A stretch of DNA of 33,017 bases from a virus. Under the pieces are notes generated by a model. The model was not told the origin of the DNA and ran no database searches. It worked only from the letters and a program-made list of their open reading frames with translations. Every line of letters begins with the position of its first letter. Position 1 is the first letter of the stretch. The position numbers and the translations under genes are program-made. The stretch lies in IMG/VR virus record IMGVR_UViG_3300032282_000378, positions 1-33,017 of that record. One strand, given 5' to 3'. This document shows positions 1-6,536 of this stretch, one piece after another.

Positions 1-126
1 CAGCCAGAAGGCGGTCCACGTAAAAAATCATTCTGCGCCCGCATGAGCGGTATGCCTGGTCCAATGAAGGATGAGAAGGGTCAACCGACACGTAAGGCAG
101 CGTCACTGAAAAGATGGAAATGTTAA
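1..126 (+). CDS. C-terminal end of a small basic phage protein (truncated by window start)
   Basis: The frame is open from base 1 to a TAA at 124-126 and gives 41 residues with no visible start, so the gene begins outside the window. The visible tail is basic and carries the segments KKSFCARMSGMPGPMKDEKG and TRKAASLKRWKC. I recognise this as a conserved phage tail sequence of unknown function, probably the family called DUF6321, though I recall that name from memory and cannot test it. It lies just before the cluster of small Lys/Gly-rich late proteins and probably belongs to the same operon. No catalytic motif is visible. Confidence 0.7.
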   Translation, partial: QPEGGPRKKSFCARMSGMPGPMKDEKGQPTRKAASLKRWKC

Positions 127-128
127 GT

Positions 129-365
129 ATGGAAATTACAGTAGCGTGGACCGGTGGATTAACGCTGTTTACTAGCTTATTCGCATATATTGCGCATGAG
201 AAGTTTTCTGAACTTTCGCGCGTAACGATTCTGTTGAACAGAACTCGTGAGGAGATTGCTCGTGATACAGCGACTAAAGCAGAAGTGGCAAGAGTTACAG
301 ATCACATCGACCAGCGGTTTAATCGGCTGGAAGAAAAAATTGACCAGCTTATTAGCAAAGGATAA
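129..365 (+). CDS. Small membrane protein with C-terminal coiled coil
   Basis: This 78-residue protein has one hydrophobic segment near its N-terminus (about residues 5-21, TVAWTGGLTLFTSLFAYIA). A charged, heptad-like helix follows, ending in RFNRLEEKIDQLISKG. I chose the ATG at 129 because a GGAAA purine run lies about 8 nt upstream and it clears the previous stop at 126. An in-frame ATG at 114 would add five residues (MEMLS) and overlap the previous gene, and it cannot be excluded. The architecture of one membrane anchor plus a coiled coil is common in small phage inner-membrane proteins, including holin- or spanin-like ones. However, the likely lysis genes are at about 15 kb, so I do not assign a lysis role. 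The gene ends 3 nt before the next start. Confidence 0.7.
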   Translation: MEITVAWTGGLTLFTSLFAYIAHEKFSELSRVTILLNRTREEIARDTATKAEVARVTDHIDQRFNRLEEKIDQLISKG

Positions 366-368
366 GTT

Positions 369-1232
369 ATGAAACGCAAAGTTAAGCGTTATGCCGGAAA
401 TGATGAAAGCTTAGTCGAGGACCAAGAGCCAATTGAGAAGTTTAATAAGGCTATGGAAGATCGTAAAGCTAGATCTGAAAACTTAGGGGATACATCTGCT
501 GAATTTGCGCGCCCACTTAAGGGGTTATATTCTGGTGATAAGACTGCATCCTTTAAAGCTGAGCCAGGCGAGGGTGAGGCTGAGCCGGTTAAGCCAATTC
601 GTCAGGCTGGTCGCATTGTATCCAAGAAAGAACTTGCAGATACCGGCCTTACTCTTAGAGAGTTCCTAAACCGCGAGCGCAACTTAAAGCGCCGTGGCGA
701 TATTGATGAAAATGAAGCTGCTGCCGAAGCCCGCATGAATAAAATCGGCAAGAAATATAGCGATTCAAAGAAAGTTCCAGAAGCTACGCCAGAACAATTA
801 GCCGCCAGGAAAAAACGGGAGCGCGAACAGGCGCTGGAAGAATCCCATCCAGAAGAACTGCTTATTGGCGGGCCGCTGTTGAAAGCTGGTCGTTCTGCTA
901 TTGGTGCTTTGCGCGGCGCCAAAGAAGTCGGCAAGCGAATTGAGCCGTATATGGAAAGCACGGCCAGAGATTTAGCTACACGCGGCGGCAGAGAAGTTGG
1001 TCGGCGCATAGATGATCTGCGAACTATTTATGATAATGGCGTACCTAAGCTTGCTAGTAACGTAAAACGGATTGGCAGTGAGGCGCTTAAACTCAGTGGG
1101 TACAAAAAAGGTGGCTCGATTAAGTCATCTAAAATGGGTTCTGTGAAGACTGCAAAACCAAAAATGACATCAGCCTCTAGCCGTGGTGACGGCATCGCCC
1201 AACGTGGCAAAACTAAAGGAAGGATTATTTAA
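369..1232 (+). CDS. Charged phage protein with the shared C-terminal KKGG...RGKT tag
   Basis: A 287-residue, highly charged protein. Most of its length is Lys/Glu/Arg-rich and predicted helical. It includes a stretch around residues 90-160 (LREFLNRERNLKRRGDIDEN and onward) with little hydrophobic core. The last 43 residues hold a tag, YKKGGSIKSSKMGSVKTAKP then SASSRGDGIAQRGKTKG, which recurs at the ends of the next two proteins and in altered form in the third. I do not recognise a known function. The location among late genes upstream of the neck proteins suggests a virion or packaging-associated role. The start follows the previous stop by 3 nt with only a weak ribosome-binding site. Confidence 0.75.
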   Translation: MKRKVKRYAGNDESLVEDQEPIEKFNKAMEDRKARSENLGDTSAEFARPLKGLYSGDKTASFKAEPGEGEAEPVKPIRQAGRIVSKKELADTGLTLREFLNRERNLKRRGDIDENEAAAEARMNKIGKKYSDSKKVPEATPEQLAARKKREREQALEESHPEELLIGGPLLKAGRSAIGALRGAKEVGKRIEPYMESTARDLATRGGREVGRRIDDLRTIYDNGVPKLASNVKRIGSEALKLSGYKKGGSIKSSKMGSVKTAKPKMTSASSRGDGIAQRGKTKGRII

Positions 1233-1234
1233 TC

Positions 1235-1945
1235 ATGGCAAAAACAAAGAAGATGGCATTTGGCGGTATGGGTAATGCAGCAATGTCCTCTCGTGGTGGC
1301 ATTCCAGCGTCGGTTCGTAACAGCATTCGTAATGCTCCAACTGCTCCAATGCAACCTGTTATGGCTCGTCCAGCGCCGCCAATAGTTGAAAAACCAAAAG
1401 TAATACAACCGGGGCCATCGCCAGTAAATTATGCGCAGCTGGAAGCGGAAAAAAGAGCAGCGCAACCAGCTATAGGATCCAGTCCTTTTAATACAGCCAT
1501 ATCGACTCCTACGGGCATTGTTAGTGGTGGATTGGGTGCCGGCCCAATTGGTGGAAACGCTCCAACGGGAAAATCTTTTGATTTTGGATCAATAGGAATG
1601 TCTGGCCCATCCATAGCGCAACAAACTAGCGGATATAAAAAAGGTGGCAAGGTTTGTTACGCGGGCGGCGGGAAAGCAGAAGAAAAGAAAGAAGCTCCAA
1701 TTCCAGCGGAAACTTTGGCCTCAATGAGGCGCCAAGCTGCTCAGGAAAAGGCAGATCGCAAGCAGGCTGAAGAGCAGAAGGCTGGCGAAAAAGAAGTAAG
1801 AACAAACATGGGAAGACTTGGCTTTAAAAAGGGCGGTGCTATCAAAGCAAGCAAGATGGGCGCTGTCAAAGTAGCTAAGCCTACAATGCGTTCCGCATCT
1901 TCGCGTGCTGACGGGATTGCCATTCGCGGCAAAACAAGAGCATAA
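1235..1945 (+). CDS. Low-complexity phage protein with the shared C-terminal tag
   Basis: A 236-residue protein. The first half is Pro/Gly/Ala/Ser-rich and probably disordered (PVMARPAPPIVEKPKVIQPG). A helical Lys/Glu/Gln stretch follows at about residues 148-190. It contains the GYKKGGK element twice in variant form: internally near residue 134 (GYKKGGKVCYAGGG) and at the start of the terminal tag (FKKGGAIKASKMGAVKVAKP, then SASSRADGIAIRGKTRA). The tag matches the preceding gene closely in protein but less so in codons, which suggests selection on the peptide. The start lies just after the preceding stop, with AGGATT upstream. Function is unknown; I infer a late, probably virion-associated protein. 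Confidence 0.75.
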   Translation: MAKTKKMAFGGMGNAAMSSRGGIPASVRNSIRNAPTAPMQPVMARPAPPIVEKPKVIQPGPSPVNYAQLEAEKRAAQPAIGSSPFNTAISTPTGIVSGGLGAGPIGGNAPTGKSFDFGSIGMSGPSIAQQTSGYKKGGKVCYAGGGKAEEKKEAPIPAETLASMRRQAAQEKADRKQAEEQKAGEKEVRTNMGRLGFKKGGAIKASKMGAVKVAKPTMRSASSRADGIAIRGKTRA

Positions 1946-1946
1946 A

Positions 1947-2195
1947 ATGAAAAAATCTAAATGTTATGCTGATGGCGGAACGGTAAACCCGCAAGCCCCA
2001 ACATATCCTTTTGGGGTAAGTAACCAATACGGCGCCACAACTGGCACCACTCAGCCGATCAACCAAACATTTAATATGGCCCCTTCTACGCAAACAGACC
2101 AGTCTCAGCAGGCTGGTTATAAAAAGGGCGGCAAAATTAAATCTGCATCTTCCCGTGCAGATGGTTGCGCCATTCGTGGCAAAACGAGGGCATAA
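1947..2195 (+). CDS. Small phage protein with the shared C-terminal tag (short form)
   Basis: This 82-residue protein starts MKKSKCYADGGTVNPQAP. It has a Gln/Thr/Asn-rich middle and ends GYKKGGKIKSASSRADGCAIRGKTRA. The tag is a condensed version of that in the two preceding proteins: the KKGG and ASSRADG...RGKTRA parts are kept and the middle is lost. I chose the ATG at 1947, immediately after the previous TAA and with a weak AAGAG site. An upstream in-frame start at 1905 would lie inside the conserved tag of the previous gene and is unlikely. Its stop overlaps the next start by one base. Function is unknown. Confidence 0.75.
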   Translation: MKKSKCYADGGTVNPQAPTYPFGVSNQYGATTGTTQPINQTFNMAPSTQTDQSQQAGYKKGGKIKSASSRADGCAIRGKTRA

Positions 2196-2569
2196 TGCCA
2201 ACAGTGTCTAAGAAACAAGAGCGCTTTATGCAGGCTGTAGCTCATAACCCTGCATTTGCAAAGAAGGTGGGAGTTCCCACAAAAGTCGGCAAAGAATTCA
2301 CTAAATCGGAGGGTGGCATGGCTGAATCCAAAAAGATGGTTGGTAAAGAAGTTGCGTTCATGAAGAAAAAAGGCGCGCCTCCGTCAATGATTAAACATGA
2401 GGCAGCAGAAATGAAAGCCATGAAAAAAGGTGGAATTATTGCCAGCAAGATGGGTAAAGTAAAGACTGCTGCGCCTAGTCGTGACGGCGTTGCCATGAAG
2501 GGCAAGACTGTCGGCAAGCAGGTAAAAATGGGTGGTGTTAAGGCTGCTGTTAAAGGCGGGAAGTGCTGA
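2195..2569 (+). CDS. Small basic phage protein (SKKQ-RFM N-terminus, KKGG/SRDG tail)
   Basis: A 124-residue, strongly basic protein. It opens with MPTVSKKQERFMQAVAHNPA, a motif I recognise from small phage and bacterial proteins of unknown function that begin SKKQ.RFM (DUF3008-like by memory, unverified). The middle carries a Met/Lys/Glu helix (MKKKGAPPSMIKHEAAEMKA). The tail, MKKGGIIASKMGKVKTAAP then SRDGVAMKGKTVG, is a diverged form of the tag seen in the three upstream proteins, followed by extra Lys/Gly residues. The ATG at 2195 is chosen because it overlaps the upstream TAA by one base and follows a CGAGGG site. An earlier in-frame start at 2165 lies inside the upstream gene. Confidence 0.75.
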   Translation: MPTVSKKQERFMQAVAHNPAFAKKVGVPTKVGKEFTKSEGGMAESKKMVGKEVAFMKKKGAPPSMIKHEAAEMKAMKKGGIIASKMGKVKTAAPSRDGVAMKGKTVGKQVKMGGVKAAVKGGKC

Positions 2570-2570
2570 G

Positions 2571-2825
2571 ATGATGGCGTCCCGAGGTATGGGGGCAGTG
2601 ATGTCTTCCAAGATGCCTGGCGGCAAGAAGAAAGCGCGACGGGATAATACTGACTTTACTCAGTATGCCGAGGGCGGCGAGGTGTGGGATAAAGCCAGAC
2701 CTAAGAAACTCGGCAAACCTAAAAAGTTAAGCTCAGCAAAGAAGTCTGCTGCTAAGGCAGCGGCCAAAGCTGCTGGTAGGCCGTATCCAAATTTAATCGA
2801 CAATATGCGTATGGCGAGGAAATAA
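2571..2825 (+). CDS. Small histone-H1-like basic phage protein
   Basis: An 84-residue protein with about one quarter Lys/Arg. Its centre (KKLGKPKKLSSAKKSAAKAA) has the Ala/Lys-rich look of histone H1 tails and bacterial nucleoid-like proteins. It also contains YAEGGEV, similar to the short A-x-GG elements in several other proteins of this phage, and ends PYPNLIDNMRMARK. I chose the ATG at 2571, just after the previous stop at 2569; an ATG at 2574 is an equal alternative. Nucleic-acid binding is inferred from composition only. The stop overlaps the next start by one base. Confidence 0.7.
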   Translation: MMASRGMGAVMSSKMPGGKKKARRDNTDFTQYAEGGEVWDKARPKKLGKPKKLSSAKKSAAKAAAKAAGRPYPNLIDNMRMARK

Positions 2826-3001
2826 TGGCTGAAAAATGGATTCAAGAAGCTATTAAGAAAAAGGGCGCTTTGCGATCTACTCTTGGGGCCAAAGAAGGTA
2901 AGCCTATCTCGGCTAAGAAGCTGGCTGCTGCCGCCAAGAAGCCGGGCGTAACAGGCCAGCGTGCTCGACTTGCTCAGACTCTTAAAGGTTTGAAAAAATA
3001 A
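2825..3001 (+). CDS. 58-residue basic phage protein (MAEKWIQ...TGQRARLAQTL)
   Basis: A 58-residue reading frame starting MAEKWIQEAIKKKGALRSTL. It continues with a Lys/Ala segment and ends TGQRARLAQTLKGLKK. It overlaps its neighbours by one base on each side (TAATG at 2823-2827 and again at 2999-3003), so it sits exactly in the operon. The sequence type looks familiar from small conserved proteins next to neck genes in related phages, but no function is known to me. It is very basic and without cysteine. Together with the upstream gene it forms a pair of H1-like basic peptides, possibly DNA-associated. Its size makes it easy to miss in automatic annotation. Confidence 0.75.
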   Translation: MAEKWIQEAIKKKGALRSTLGAKEGKPISAKKLAAAAKKPGVTGQRARLAQTLKGLKK

Positions 3002-3744
3002 TGGCATACACAACTTCTACTACATCGTTCAATCCAACTCTTAATGAGTTGATTGAGGAAAGTTTTGAGCGCTGCGGTAAGGAGTTGCGTAGTGGTTATG
3101 ATTTTCGTACTGCGCGCAGAAGCTTAAACTTTTTATTAACGGAATGGGCTAATCGCGGCATTAACCTTTGGACTATTGAGCAGGGGCAAATTACTCTAGT
3201 GCAAGGGCAGACTACATATGACTTGCCAAATGATACAGTTGATTTACTTGAGCATGTAATTCGCACGCAGCCAGGGCAGATTGGCAATCAGACTGATATT
3301 AATATCAGCCGGATTAGTGTTTCTACTTATTCGACGATCCCAAACAAGATCACTCAGGGACGGCCTATTCAGGTATGGGTAAATAGACGTTCTGGCCAGA
3401 CAACAGATTTATTGGGCGCGACGCCTGCATATCCACAGATTAATGTCTGGCCATCGCCAGATCAGGGGACGTTATCCAATCCATACTATTACTTTGTGTA
3501 CTGGCGCCTAAAGCGCATGGTGGACGCTGGTAATGGTGTAAATGTCGAAGAGATTCCATTCCGCTTGCAAAATGCTTTGGTTGCTGGTTTGGCTTATATG
3601 CTTGCAATGAAGTTGCCGGAGATTTCGGAAACGCGTATTTCCATACTTAAATCACAGTATGATGAGGCATGGGACTTGGCCGCCTCTGAAGATAGAGAAA
3701 AGGCGCCAGATCGTTATGTTCCGCGCATGAGTTTTTATCGGTGA
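3001..3744 (+). CDS. P22 gp4-like tail accessory / head-tail connector protein
   Basis: A 247-residue protein with hallmarks of the P22 gp4 tail accessory family, which stabilises the portal-tail junction. These are an N-terminal helical segment (NELIEESFERCGKELRSGYD), the stretch RRSLNFLLTEWANRGINLWT, a beta-rich centre (TTYDLPNDTVDLLEHVIRTQ) and a C-terminal helical region (ALVAGLAYMLAMKLPE) followed by an acidic/basic helix. Length is close to that of podoviral homologues. Its placement upstream of an SU10-type adaptor and a gp10-like tail gene supports a neck role. It starts in a one-base overlap with the previous stop. Confidence 0.82.
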   Translation: MAYTTSTTSFNPTLNELIEESFERCGKELRSGYDFRTARRSLNFLLTEWANRGINLWTIEQGQITLVQGQTTYDLPNDTVDLLEHVIRTQPGQIGNQTDINISRISVSTYSTIPNKITQGRPIQVWVNRRSGQTTDLLGATPAYPQINVWPSPDQGTLSNPYYYFVYWRLKRMVDAGNGVNVEEIPFRLQNALVAGLAYMLAMKLPEISETRISILKSQYDEAWDLAASEDREKAPDRYVPRMSFYR

Positions 3745-3747
3745 TTT

Positions 3748-4176
3748 ATGGCCAGTAAATATGCAAGTGGCAAGAATAGTATTGCTGAGTGTGATCGGTG
3801 CGGCTTTAGGTATAAGCTGAAAGAGCTAAGAAAGCTGACGATTAAGACTAAGCAAGTTAGCATTAAAGTGTGCCGTACCTGTTGGGAGCCAGATCAACCT
3901 CAGTTGTCTTTGGGCTTGTATCCAGTTAATGACCCGCAAGCTGTGCGAGAGCCTAGACCAGACGTTAGTTACTATCAATCTGGATATACTGGGCTTCAAT
4001 TAACTGAACAGCCAGGAACTGGGGTAAATGCAAATGGGTATCCTGAGAGCGGTAGTAGGGTCTTCCAGTGGGGCTGGAATCCAGTAGGCGGAGCAAGGCA
4101 GTTTGATGTGGCATTAACACCAAACTACTTAAACCTAGTATCCCAAGTAGGTACGGTAACAATCTCAATATCTTAG
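3748..4176 (+). CDS. Virion-associated protein with a CxxC...CxxC zinc-ribbon-like element
   Basis: A 142-residue protein whose N-terminal half holds two CxxC pairs, at Cys15/Cys18 (CDRCGFRY) and Cys42/Cys45 (VCRTCWEP). The 23 residues between the pairs are basic. This spacing suits a small zinc ribbon, so metal binding is likely. The C-terminal half is Gly/Pro/Tyr-rich and ends in a short beta-like segment (LTPNYLNLVSQVGTVTIS). I recognise it as a conserved neighbour of neck genes in related phages, but I do not know its function. Two explanations are open: a zinc-stabilised structural protein, or a DNA-contacting head-closure factor. Confidence 0.7.
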   Translation: MASKYASGKNSIAECDRCGFRYKLKELRKLTIKTKQVSIKVCRTCWEPDQPQLSLGLYPVNDPQAVREPRPDVSYYQSGYTGLQLTEQPGTGVNANGYPESGSRVFQWGWNPVGGARQFDVALTPNYLNLVSQVGTVTISIS

Positions 4177-4185
4177 GAGCATCAA

Positions 4186-4350
4186 ATGGACAAAAAAGAA
4201 GTTAAGCAGATCGCGGATAAAGAAGTAAAAATCCACGAAAAGAAGATGCACGGCATGAAAAAAGGCGGCGTTACTAGCCTTGAGATGAAAAAAATGGGTC
4301 GCAATCTTGCCCGTGTAATGAATCAAAAGTCTGGTTCAAGAGGTCGATAA
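4186..4350 (+). CDS. 54-residue basic phage protein with a KKGG element
   Basis: A short frame of 54 residues, MDKKEVKQIADKEVKIHEKK and onward, containing MKKGGVTSLEMKKMGRNLAR and ending NQKSGSRGR. It has a good ribosome-binding site, AGGAG at 4174-4178, about 7 nt before the ATG. Its TAA overlaps the next ATG by one base. The first half should form a charged amphipathic helix. The KKGG step is shared with the tagged proteins at 0.4-2.6 kb. Function is unknown. Codon use and operon position make it a credible gene despite its size. Confidence 0.75.
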   Translation: MDKKEVKQIADKEVKIHEKKMHGMKKGGVTSLEMKKMGRNLARVMNQKSGSRGR

Positions 4351-4619
4351 TGGCCAAGTTCTCACAAAAGGTAATGGGCAAAGAAGTGGGCTCTGCCTCC
4401 GTGTACGCTAAACCACATACGATGGATGGTAAAGATATGAAGCCGACAAAAAAGGTTGACCCAAGCACGTTGAATGCGCGTGAACTTAGCCCGCGTACTG
4501 GCGTGCAGCGAGTAAGTTCTGGCGATCCTGGCGCCAATGACGTTAAAAAAGATGGCATTAAAATGCGTGGCGCTGGTGCTGCAACTAAGGGCACGATGTC
4601 TCGTGGACCAATGGCGTAA
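4350..4619 (+). CDS. Small phage protein ending in a Gly/Thr/Arg-rich tail
   Basis: An 89-residue protein starting MAKFSQKVMGKEVGSASVYA and ending in the basic, Gly-rich segment DGIKMRGAGAATKGTMSRGP. The tail resembles, loosely, the RADGIAxRGKT tags of the upstream basic proteins (DGIxxRG). The start overlaps the previous stop by one base, and the next gene starts 3 nt after its stop. No cysteines or hydrophobic segments are present. It resembles small conserved proteins seen in related phages; its role is unknown. Confidence 0.7.
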   Translation: MAKFSQKVMGKEVGSASVYAKPHTMDGKDMKPTKKVDPSTLNARELSPRTGVQRVSSGDPGANDVKKDGIKMRGAGAATKGTMSRGPMA

Positions 4620-4621
4620 TT

Positions 4622-5329
4622 ATGAATTACACTGAACTTGTCGCATCTATCCAGTCATACACGGAAAACAATTTTCCGGATGTTGTGCTGGCTAGTGGCG
4701 CTATTGAAACGACTACCGAGCAGGTAAATAGATTTATCCAGCAGGCAGAACAACGTATTTTCAATACAGTTCAGTTTCCTTCATTGCGCAAAAACATGAC
4801 AGGAAGTTTGCAGGTAAATAATAAATACCTTAAAGCTCCGGATGATTTTTTGGCCGCGTATTCTTTGGCTGTAATTGCAAACTATGGCACTGCAACAGAG
4901 ACCTATAAGTTTTTGCTAAACAAAGATGTTAACTTTATCCGCGAGGCATACCCAACGCCAGCGGATACAGGGGTTCCTGAATACTATGCTTTGTTTGGTC
5001 CGGCCATTGTGAATAGTTCGATTACCAATGAATTGACCTTTATTCTTGGCCCAACGCCGGATGATAATTACACGGCGGAACTTCATTTTTATTACTACCC
5101 AGAATCAATTACAACTGCCGGCACTACTTGGCTCGGCGATAATTTTGATTCGGTATTGTTATACGGCTCATTAGTAGAGGCTTATACCTTTATGAAGGGC
5201 GAGACTGATTTAATTAGTCTGTATGACGGCAAATACAAAGAGGCGCTATCAATGGCTAAACGTCTGGGCGATGGTATGGAACGCCAAGATGCTTATCGTT
5301 CTGGACAATATAGACAGGCGGTAACTTGA
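4622..5329 (+). CDS. SU10-type phage adaptor (neck) protein
   Basis: A 235-residue protein with the pattern of podoviral adaptor proteins of the SU10 adaptor type. An N-terminal Y-T-E-L...I-Q-S-Y-T-E-N segment comes first. Next is a helix, VNRFIQQAEQRIFNTVQFPS, with conserved R-K (RKNM), then the LKAPDDFLAAYSLAV region. The C-terminus is helical, with Tyr/Asp (GSLVEAYTFMKGE, YDGKYKEALSMAKRL). These proteins sit below the portal and join the head to the tail nozzle. Family recognition is from memory of these motifs. Together with the gp4-like gene upstream it defines a neck module. Confidence 0.75.
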   Translation: MNYTELVASIQSYTENNFPDVVLASGAIETTTEQVNRFIQQAEQRIFNTVQFPSLRKNMTGSLQVNNKYLKAPDDFLAAYSLAVIANYGTATETYKFLLNKDVNFIREAYPTPADTGVPEYYALFGPAIVNSSITNELTFILGPTPDDNYTAELHFYYYPESITTAGTTWLGDNFDSVLLYGSLVEAYTFMKGETDLISLYDGKYKEALSMAKRLGDGMERQDAYRSGQYRQAVT

Positions 5330-5330
5330 T

Positions 5331-5777
5331 ATGAGTATTTCTCAAACAGCTACTACCAGCTTTAAGATTGAGTTGATGCAAGCTCAGCACAATTTTGGCC
5401 CAGTATCTGCAAACACATTTAAGATTGCTTTATATACGGCGCTTTCATCAATTGGTCCGGCTACTACTGTTTACACAACAACGGATGAAGTAGTGGGATC
5501 TGGATATACTGCCGGCGGGAATATCCTTGTTATCAGTGTTACGCCGACGGCCGGCAATAACACAAGCGGGATTCCGACTGCGTATATTTCATTTGATGAT
5601 TCTGTCTGGAGCAACGCAACATTTGTGACGCGCGGTGCGTTAATTTACAACGCAACAAACGGCAATAAATCTGTTGCTGTATTAGATTTTGGGTCAGACA
5701 AGACTGCAAATAATAATACTTTCCAAATAACTTTTCCAACGGCAAACGCAAGCAATGCGATTGTGCGTATTTCATAA
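5331..5777 (+). CDS. Beta-rich virion structural protein, paralogue of the gene at 5991
   Basis: A 148-residue protein rich in Thr/Ser/Asn/Ala and predicted beta strands. Recognisable parts are HNFGPVSANTFKIALYT, VVGSGYTAGGN and a C-terminal strand set ending FQITFPTANASNAIVRIS. The gene at 5991-6500 shares the same order of elements (HNFGTG, SGTGYTAGG, TLTMPSNSTTTALIRLA), so the two are paralogues. This protein type is common among structural genes of podoviruses, and I infer a tail or head-surface component. No enzyme motif is seen. The start follows the preceding stop by one base. Confidence 0.7.
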   Translation: MSISQTATTSFKIELMQAQHNFGPVSANTFKIALYTALSSIGPATTVYTTTDEVVGSGYTAGGNILVISVTPTAGNNTSGIPTAYISFDDSVWSNATFVTRGALIYNATNGNKSVAVLDFGSDKTANNNTFQITFPTANASNAIVRIS

Positions 5778-5786
5778 GGAAAAAAT

Positions 5787-5981
5787 ATGGCATTGGTTAC
5801 AACCACCAAAGGCGAAATGGATGATTCCTTGCTTGAGAAAAAAGAAGGAAATGTCGATAACGAAAATGAATACACTACTTGGGTAGAGTATTGGTTAGAT
5901 GGCGAATTGGTGCATCGTTCCGCCCATGTTCAACTAAAAAAGGCGGTGATGTTTGCTGCTGAAGCTGCGTCTTTCGCATAA
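5787..5981 (+). CDS. Small acidic conserved phage protein
   Basis: A 64-residue protein (MALVTTTKGEMDDSLLEKKE and onward) with a Trp/Glu/Tyr-containing beta-like centre (EYTTWVEYWLDGELVHRSAH) and a C-terminal hydrophobic helix (KKAVMFAAEAASFA). The centre looks like a two-strand hairpin. AAGGA at 5777-5781 is a clear ribosome-binding site. It lies between two paralogous structural proteins, a position that suggests it is co-expressed with them as a virion component or assembly factor. Function is unknown. Confidence 0.7.
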   Translation: MALVTTTKGEMDDSLLEKKEGNVDNENEYTTWVEYWLDGELVHRSAHVQLKKAVMFAAEAASFA

Positions 5982-5990
5982 GGAAATATA

Positions 5991-6500
5991 ATGGCAAACA
6001 CACAAGCAATGTCTACGTCATTCATGGGGAAACTCCTGACTGGCACGCATAATTTTGGTACCGGCGTTGTGCGCGCGGCTACGACCGCTGATACATTTTA
6101 TGGTGCGCTGCTATTGGCAAGTGGCACATTTAATGCGTCATCCTCTGCTTATACTGGCACGGTTGGTTCGGTTACTATGTCTGGCGAGGTATCTGGCACT
6201 GGCTATACGGCCGGTGGCGTAGCAATTACCAATGCTACACCGCCGACAGCTACGAATAGCTCATCGACTGCGGGCGTAGCATACTGGACTCCTTCTGCCA
6301 GCATCACATATACGACAGTAACTTTAACTACTGCGTTTGATGCGGTAATGATTTATAACTTTACGCAAGGCTCTGCCGGATCATATCCAGCCGTAAGTAT
6401 TCATACGTTTGGTTCGCAGACTATTACTGCGGGTACGTTTACGTTGACGATGCCATCTAATAGCACAACTACCGCTCTGATTCGTTTGGCTACAACTTAA
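5991..6500 (+). CDS. Beta-rich virion structural protein, paralogue of the gene at 5331
   Basis: A 169-residue Thr/Ala/Ser-rich protein. It shares the element order of the 148-residue protein upstream: HNFGTGVVRAA, a beta-rich middle with GTGYTAGGVAIT, and the end segment FTLTMPSNSTTTALIRLATT. It is about 20 residues longer, mainly in the Thr/Ser-rich middle. I infer a surface-exposed virion protein, possibly a decoration or tail component. The two copies are separated only by the 64-residue gene. AAGGA precedes the start. A perfect hairpin follows the stop and lies just upstream of the next gene. Confidence 0.68.
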   Translation: MANTQAMSTSFMGKLLTGTHNFGTGVVRAATTADTFYGALLLASGTFNASSSAYTGTVGSVTMSGEVSGTGYTAGGVAITNATPPTATNSSSTAGVAYWTPSASITYTTVTLTTAFDAVMIYNFTQGSAGSYPAVSIHTFGSQTITAGTFTLTMPSNSTTTALIRLATT

Positions 6501-6502
6501 TA

Positions 6503-6536
6503 AAGGATAGCGGGGAAACCCGCTAGAGTAGCTATG
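6503..6536 (+). promoter_or_regulatory. Hairpin between a Shine-Dalgarno sequence and its ATG
   Basis: AAGGA lies at 6503-6507 and the start codon at 6534-6536, far too distant for normal initiation. Between them is a perfect 7-bp stem, TAGCGGG (6508-6514) with CCCGCTA (6519-6525), closed by a GAAA tetraloop. Folding brings the AAGGA to about 8 nt from the ATG. No T-run follows, so it is not a typical terminator. A similar bridging arrangement is described for some phage T4 genes (gene 38, gene 25). Its use here is inferred. Confidence 0.55.

Noticed and set aside
2532-2570. Longer start for the H1-like protein at 2532
   Set aside because: It would begin inside the conserved tail of the previous gene in another frame. 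The ATG at 2571 directly after the stop fits the operon spacing better.
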